In this document: positions 58,428-64,000 of the stretch, piece after piece
How the letters are laid out: each line of letters starts with the position of its first letter
How positions within the stretch are numbered: the stretch's first letter is position 1
Origin: Henricia sp. BOLD:AAB3569
Lineage: Eukaryota > Echinodermata > Asteroidea > Spinulosida > Echinasteridae
Assembly: GCA_037783545.1 (NCBI GenBank)
Contig: JBBELK010001398.1
Coordinates: 186,001-250,000 of the forward strand
Direction of reading: 5' to 3'
Length of the DNA: 64,000 nucleotides
The notes under the pieces: model-generated
Databases searched by the model: none
Told to the model about the DNA's origin: nothing
The model's input: the letters and a program-made list of their open reading frames with translations, nothing else
Translations under genes and position numbers: made by a program

Positions 58428-58775
58428 GGGCCAATCAGGACACTTGGCAGTACATTGCGAGCGTCCAAATACACGCACGCAGATTGTACATAAGTTTACA
58501 CAGTACAGTGTAATACTCGGTAAATATAACCGTTGCCGGAATTTTCAGTAAGAAGGGACAGTTATGAAGAACAAAAACCCAATCCAATTTTTGGAAAGAG
58601 TAGAAATTGTTTCTTTTCAGCATAACATGACAAAATTGATTAAATTACATCAAAATGACTCGTGTGCTTTCGCTAAGCGTAAAATTAACAGCCGCCTAAC
58701 TTCACAGATTTGCGTGGATTTCCTCAGGGGATTGTAACGGCGCTTAGCAGAGTGGAAATTTCCTGAGATCTCAGG
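58428..58775. repeat. Interspersed repeat KK, copy 2
   Basis: Collinear with 24855-25330 (AAATTGATTAAATTACATCA, CAGATTTGCGTGGATTTCCT, CCTGAGATCTCAGGATG), but shorter. Confidence 0.7.
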
Positions 58776-58893
58776 ATGCAATGCTTCAGGAAACCCTTAA
58801 AATCCATGCATGGTTTTTGTTTTATTTTTTAAAGTGAATGGAAAAGTGTGTACGCATTTTTAAAAAAAAGTCATGTGGTGTTTTTTTACCATT

Positions 58894-59410
58894 AGGGACG
58901 TTCGAGATGCTTACACCGTGTAACAGGGGGTTTACACCGGGGGAAGCCCCCAGAAGATACAAAACGAACGACACAGGGTTTCGCTTTGAATTCTGGGAAC
59001 ACGGGTCAAAGGTTGTTGCCGGGTGGGGCTTTAAAACGCTGTTATCGTTTGACTCGCGATGAAAAATTAAGCCGGCGCCACGCAAAATGAGTTGCCCTAA
59101 AGTACCCCAATAAACTTTGTCAATGCCCACAGACATCTACTGATTAAGCAAAATGTATTTACAGCCCTATTCCCTCCTATTTTGTGTCATAAATATGTGT
59201 TTTTCTTCGTACTCGCGTCACGATTCCATAACTGTCAGCCATGTTTTACTGCTCACGGTTACTAGGTGACGTCATTACACCGAGCTTTACACCACAGACC
59301 CACCCGCGAGCTCGGGCTGTAGTGGCTGCCACCGGGGCAGACTCGTGTATCACGTGATGGCTAAAAGAACGCTCCGGTGTATTAAAGTTGGTGTTACACG
59401 GTGTAAACAT
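58894..59410. mobile_element. MITE family A, copy 2, nested in repeat J
   Basis: The left end AGGGACGTTCGAGATGCTTA, the interior with TGACGTCA at 59267-59274, and the right end GGTGTTACACGGTGTAAACA. The right end lacks the last ~15 bp of the family consensus, so the insertion or a deletion trimmed it. Confidence 0.85.
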
Positions 59411-59529
59411 CTATTGCTGTCAACATTTTGAGTGAGGTTTTTTTTTTGTCAACTCGTGAAGTAAAATTTTGGTCATTGCAAAAAAATGTGCAAAAGCAAT
59501 TGTGCTATTTTATAACTTTGGATAAGTAT

Positions 59530-59670
59530 TAAAGGCACAGGCTCGTCAGCAATGCGCGCGCGCGCCAAATTAGTGCTACGAAATACGCAGCTCCATAGCA
59601 AAGGCGTGGAGCTGCGTATTTCGTGGCACGAATTTGCCGCGCGCGCATTGCTGACGAGCCTGTGCCTTTA
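59530..59670. repeat. GC-tract hairpin R, copy 2
   Basis: TTAAAGGCACAGGCTCGTCA and TGACGAGCCTGTGCCTTTAA are perfect 20-bp inverted ends. GCGCGCGCG tracts and CGAAATACGCAGCTCC arms follow. ~140 bp in all. Confidence 0.92.
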
Positions 59671-60090
59671 AGTTTCTGGCTGATTTAACTACACATTAGA
59701 ATCTGTAGACTTGAATTTTACGTTTGAAATAATTATGTATGAAAGAAAATTAATTGTATATTTGTTTTGGCACTAGGCACCTTTAAAGTTTGTTTGTGTG
59801 TGTATTAAATATGTGTACATATTCAAATTGTGCAGTTTTCTTATATGCAAATTTGCTGTTATAACTGAATGGCTGTCGCAGTGTGTGTCAAGAGAGGGCG
59901 CTCTCCCAAAGGAGCAAATTATACTTGTATTGGGCATTACTACAATTTTAAAGGCCATTATTATGGTCGAGTGTAGATGCAGTATAATACTTCAGTTGGC
60001 AATTTCTCCCACAAGGGTACCATTTTACACAGGAAAAATCACGTGGTGTTTGTTATCAACACTTTTAGTCGGGTTTTTCTTGTCAACTCA

Positions 60091-61097
60091 TAGGCTGCGT
60101 TCGGGCGTGTACTCGTGTTAACACGAGTTATACTCCTGCGCGCGTGAACGGCAAGAATAACGACACTCGGGTCAGTGAGAGTATGCTCTCACTACTCCCC
60201 AACACATGAGGGGCGTTCGAGATGCTGACACCGGGTAACACCAACTTACACCGGAGCGTTCTTTTAGCCACCACGTGCTACACGAGTCTGCCCCGGTGGC
60301 AGCCACCACTACCCGAGCTCGCGGGCGGGTCTGTGGTGTAAAGCAAGGTGTAATGACGTCACCCAGTAACCGCGAGTAGTAAAACATGGCGGACAGTTTG
60401 GAATCGCGACGTGAGTACGAAGAAAAACACTTATTTATGACACAAAATAGGAGGGAATAGGGCTGTAAATACATTTTGCTGAATCAGTAGATGTCTGTGG
60501 GCATTGACGAAGTTTATTTCGGTACTTTAGGGCTACTATTTTTGCGTGGTGCCGGCTTCATTTTTCATCCCGAGTCAAACGATAACGGCGTTTATAAAAC
60601 CCCACCCGGCAACAACCTTTGACCACGTGTTCCCAGAGTTCAAAGCGAGACCCTGTGTCGTTCGTTTTGCATCTTCTGGGGGCCTCCCCCGGTGTAAACC
60701 CCCCGTTACCCGGTGTCAGCATCTCGAACGCCCCTATTGGGAGTGTGCTCGTACTCCTGTCAAGTGTCATGTGATTTGTACGAAGATGGTGGAATATGGG
60801 TGGGATTTTTGGTGAATTTGCTCAACGTGTCAACTCAATAACTGAAACAACAACTCACTAATGTTTGTTTTAGACGGCATCAAAGGTTCTCTCACGACTT
60901 ACGGCCTGTATTTCCTCAGTTTCTTGTGAGCAATGAAACGGCATTGTTTTGTGCAGTGATGGCAAGAGACGGCCATCTTCACTGATTGCCATTCGCGCAC
61001 GCGGACTGCGGACTTTCCGTTCGCGTGATGTGACCCGAGTGCAATGCGCACGCATTACTCCCGAGTAACGAGAACTGCACGCCCGAACGCAGCCCTA
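60091..61097. mobile_element. TIR element K, nested in J and hosting family A
   Basis: TAGGCTGCGTTCGGGCGTG and CACGCCCGAACGCAGCCCTA are inverted ends with TA at each border. Its own interior has ACTCGTGTTAACACGAGT and related words (CTCGGGTCA, ACCCGAGT). The family A element occupies 60209-60736. Confidence 0.85.
60209..60736. mobile_element. MITE family A, copy 3 (complete, innermost)
   Basis: AGGGGCGTTCGAGATGCTGA to TCAGCATCTCGAACGCCCCT are perfect 20-bp inverted ends. TGACGTCA at 60354-60361. This is the best reference copy, reverse to copies 1 and 2. Confidence 0.9.
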
Positions 61098-61171
61098 AAG
61101 TCAAATCTTGGGTCAATGCAAATGATGCAATGGGGCTTTAATCGTGGCAGTGTTCTAGGGTTGTCTCTTTT

Positions 61172-61310
61172 TAAAGTCACAGGCTCGTCAGCAATGTGCG
61201 CGCGCCAAATTCGTGCCACGAAATACGCAGCTCCAAAGCAAAGGCATGGGGCTGCGTATTTCGTGGCACGAATTTGGCGCGCGCGCATTGCTGACGAGCC
61301 TGTGCCTTTA
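61172..61310. repeat. GC-tract hairpin R, copy 3
   Basis: TTAAAGTCACAGGCTCGTCA to TGACGAGCCTGTGCCTTTAA, with arms CGTGCCACGAAATACGCAGC and complement. One GC tract is shorter than in copy 2. Confidence 0.92.
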
Positions 61311-62950
61311 AAGTGAACTTGGCAAAGAGTTCGAACGGAATAACGGTCAAAATGAATTGATGAGTATTTTGTTTTTGCAAAATTTGAGGTTTTACATTTA
61401 AGATGTTATGAATATTTTGTGAAAATAGGCCTATACTGAAACGCAAAAGAAACTTATCACCTTTTAAACCTTTAAATAGCAACAATAACACTGCGTGAAC
61501 TTATTTGTGGACAATAGTGTCCTCACTGTCAGACCAAACGGTGTCTGAAGGTCACTTGAACCTTCAATGGTCACTTCATGGCACAGCTGTTTTGACTGTC
61601 AGTGATTAGCCAAGGAGTATGGGATGATTGTAATGAGCTGCACGTGATGTCTTGATGCTGGCTTTAAAAAGGCCAGTGCATGCAACATGGGCATTTCAAG
61701 CAACATGCCACGATTGTCGGGGGATCAAAGACTGGTAGGCAGTATGCACTGCCTGTATCCAAATCAATGGTGGCCACACACGCTATTGAAAGGGGACTGA
61801 CATTGCACCCTCTTCTGTTCTTTACTGTAGAACAAACTGATGAGATGGTGTATCTTGGTCAATCGATAAAATGACAATGTTTCAATTAGCAATTGTTGGT
61901 TTGTTTTATTTTGAACTGTTACAATTTCATTACATTTTAAACAAGTGGTAAGTTTATTTTGCGTTTCAGTATATGTCAAACACTAAATTATTGTCTTTTT
62001 AGTTTATGGTATTCCAAAATTATGTAATATCTGTTTTAAATTTGAAAAAACAACTTCACTTTGAAATTTCACTTCACTATAGATTATTAGATTTCCATCG
62101 AAACCGCAGGTAATAAACAGCAGTCTGTTCTTTAACTCTTTAATGATATGTTAAAACTTCTAACTTTGACAACCATCACATTTTGTAGTGGGTCATTTCG
62201 TGTCAGATTACCCAATAGGTTAAACCCGACCATGTCAAATTTCGATGAACTTGGTATACTTATACCTGTATATTGATTAGGATCCCCACAGCACCAAATC
62301 TCAAATTTTAGATTTAAAAAATTGACAAATTTCACATTAGCACTGGCAGCCTCATTCAGATGCTGAGAACAGTTAACAGATCTGTTCTCTTAATCGGAAT
62401 TGTGACCTCAGAACAAACATCGTGTTAACCCTCCGGGAAGCTTGAAGGGACCCTACAGTTGCCGACTGTTAATTAAGCGTTTTTGTTAATTACTCTGCGT
62501 ATGAATTTAGTTGAAATCTCATTTTCCATGACTTTACACATTATACGCTTGGTAAGTTAATTCACCCGCTGTATCAGTTACAAGCTACCAGGCCAGCAGT
62601 CCCACATGGGAATCTCACATTGACTGTGCACAAACGGCCTTGGCATCGGGGGTAATTGATGCAGTTGATGAAATCATAGAGCTCTATGATGAAATTGAGC
62701 AATTGGGAACCGGAGTGATGTCTGTCATCTGTTGGGCACGTTCTTTTCAGTCAAGCTTTTTTTAAAGCTTTTTATTTGGCATATCTAGCTATAAACGGAG
62801 TAAAGGGAGGTTTTGACTGCCCATTTAGCCCCTCTCCCCCTGCAAAAATTCCTGGATCTGCACCTGGTTATATACAATCTCTAGACCGTCCGAAAGAATT
62901 TGGAAATGCTAATTAAGAGTCCATTTATGCAGGAATATATGCACCGTTCA
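61311..62950. other. Downstream intergenic sequence with no recognised gene
   Basis: A 64-codon ORF at 61680-61874 (MQHGHFKQHATIVGGSKTGR...) has ordinary composition, but no splice context, start context or family resemblance. It may be relic transposon sequence. AACAGTTAACAGATCTGTTC at 62367-62386 is a repeat NN-like piece. Confidence 0.4.
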
Positions 62951-62959
62951 TTGTATACC

Positions 62960-63150
62960 CAGCACGATATGTGGCAGAGGGACTGTCCCCTAACGCCACT
63001 ATACCTCCACACACTCTTCCTTTTGTTAACGCACCAATTCCCCCTAAAAACTGAAAGGAATTCCTTGGAAATTCCTTGGATGTTTGAGATACAATAGGGG
63101 AACAATGGTAGGGGGGAGTCCGTTTGCCACATATCGTGCTGCATATGGTT
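62960..63150. repeat. Foldback element with ACGATATGTGGCA arms
   Basis: CAGCACGATATGTGGCAGAG and TTGCCACATATCGTGCTGCA are inverted ends around a ~120-bp interior; the next bases ACTGTCCCCT and GGGGGGAGT also partly pair. Confidence 0.65.
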
Positions 63151-63287
63151 CATTGAGTTACACACTGCCAGCTGTCGACTGGTACACTCCTGTAACGAGG
63201 TACCTGGATCGCCCACACGCACACAGGGTTAACAGCAAATTGCAGTAGGCCTATATGAGTGAGGTCGCAATTATCCGTGTTAGTGAA

Positions 63288-63536
63288 GGGTCTTTCTATA
63301 AATTAGGGGTCCAAAAGTGTGACATTTAGTGTCCCCCGTTACACCTGATTTGTGTTATTTTTCGTACAAAAATCATTAAAATGGCTTTTAAACCATTTTT
63401 TATGAATTGTACTTTATGTACTCGCTCTTTCTTTGAGATAAAAAGTATTGAAAGAATGTGTCCTGAATTTACAAAAACGAGATGTAAAATGTAACGGGGG
63501 ACACCAAAATTGGACCCCTAATTTATAGAAAGACCC
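63288..63536. mobile_element. Foldback MITE family N, copy 2
   Basis: GGGTCTTTCTATAAATTAGG to CCTAATTTATAGAAAGACCC. The internal asymmetry is reversed relative to copy 1. Confidence 0.9.
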
Positions 63537-63539
63537 TGC

Positions 63540-64000
63540 AGTAACAGATCTGTTAACATATCTGTTGACTCGGCGTCTTGGGAAATGTCAAGGCGGTATG
63601 GTTCTGCACGACTTTCAACACTAACACTCGCATAGAATTGTGACCTCCGGTCACAGAGTCAAAAAAAAAAGGCCTCAATTAATTGTGGGTAGAATGCAAG
63701 ACCAAACACATTTATAAGTTGTGCTGGAAACTGAACCTCAATTTATTAAGAATCACGAAAGTTCTCAAATAATCCAAATTAACACCACCCACCTCTTTCA
63801 GATTAACTTAACAGGTCTGTTAACAGATCTGTTACACTAACACGATTTGTAACACTAACACGTCCTAAACACCATGTTAACACCGAGCTAACACTGTGTT
63901 TGGTCTGAGGTCACAGTTTTGATTAAGTTAACAGATCTGTTACACTAACACGTAACTCAGAATTGTGACTTTGCCCTGTGTACAGCGTAGAAAGTTAACA
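63540..64000. repeat. Repeat NN copy 2 and related AGATCTGTTAAC words, running off the right edge
   Basis: GTTAACAGATCTGTTACACT, CTAACACG and TTGTAACACTAACACG are repeated across 63540-63590 and 63800-63960, with GAATCACGAAAGTT at about 63752 as in copy 1 (35041). The words are near-palindromic (GTTAACAGATCTGTTAAC). Confidence 0.7.

Larger units (their letters stand above)
57943..59487. repeat. Interspersed repeat J, copy 3, broken by two insertions
   Basis: The J sequence starts at GATTCGTGGAATAAGAGCAT and stops at ATGCATCAATGCTTC (58040). It resumes at AATGCTTCAGGAAACCC (58780), breaks again at TTTTTTTACCATTA (58894) and resumes at TATTGCTGTCAACATTTTG (59412). Comparison with copy 2 defines both breakpoints. 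Confidence 0.75.
59990..61141. repeat. Interspersed repeat J, copy 4, host of element K
   Basis: J sequence TTCTCCCACAAGGGTACC...TTTTTCTTGTCAACTCA stops at 60090 and resumes at AAGTCAAATCTTGGGTCAAT (61098) to TGGGGCTTTAA. The left part of the repeat is missing or not recognised. Confidence 0.75.

Overview
The window is animal nuclear DNA: two multi-exon, intron-rich protein genes with conserved splice signals, set in DNA packed with short non-autonomous transposons (MITEs), SINEs and hairpins. The density of foldback elements, frequent TACATGTA words and vertebrate-like gene structure suggest a marine invertebrate deuterostome, perhaps an echinoderm. That is inference from style only; no species diagnosis is possible from the sequence alone.

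Gene 1 (minus strand, 18654 down to 9054) is an hnRNP A/B-type RNA-binding protein. Seven coding exons join in frame to 501 residues: two RRMs, an RGG-like stretch, a transportin-type PY nuclear localisation signal, and a long Met/Gly/Asn-rich tail ending GGRRF. Gene 2 (plus strand, 21576 to 54686) is a complete TRAF3IP1 (IFT54/MIP-T3). Sixteen coding exons join to 620 residues, including exons of 24 and 18 nt. The two genes stand head to head, with 2.9 kb between start codons. One acts in RNA processing and the other in ciliary transport; nothing in the sequence says they work together.

Layout: 1-9053 is transposon-rich flank, including whatever 3' UTR the hnRNP gene has. 9054-18654 is the hnRNP gene, with MITEs and a 28-bp satellite in its introns. 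18655-21575 is the intergenic head-to-head interval. 21576-54686 is TRAF3IP1, with SINEs, two decayed Tc1/mariner elements and dozens of MITEs in its introns. 54687-64000 is gene-free and holds transposons nested up to three deep.

The most interesting structure is in the repeats. There are hAT-like MITEs (8-bp target duplications) whose interiors are arrays of GACTCG words, and a related 28-bp satellite. Several other MITE families have interiors built from reiterations of one short word. Two copies of one foldback element have their cores in opposite orientation. Several families end in TTAA and are chained end to end. A ~700-bp palindrome in TRAF3IP1 intron 1 has a MITE inserted in one arm only. 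Element boundaries were read by eye and may be off by a few bases.
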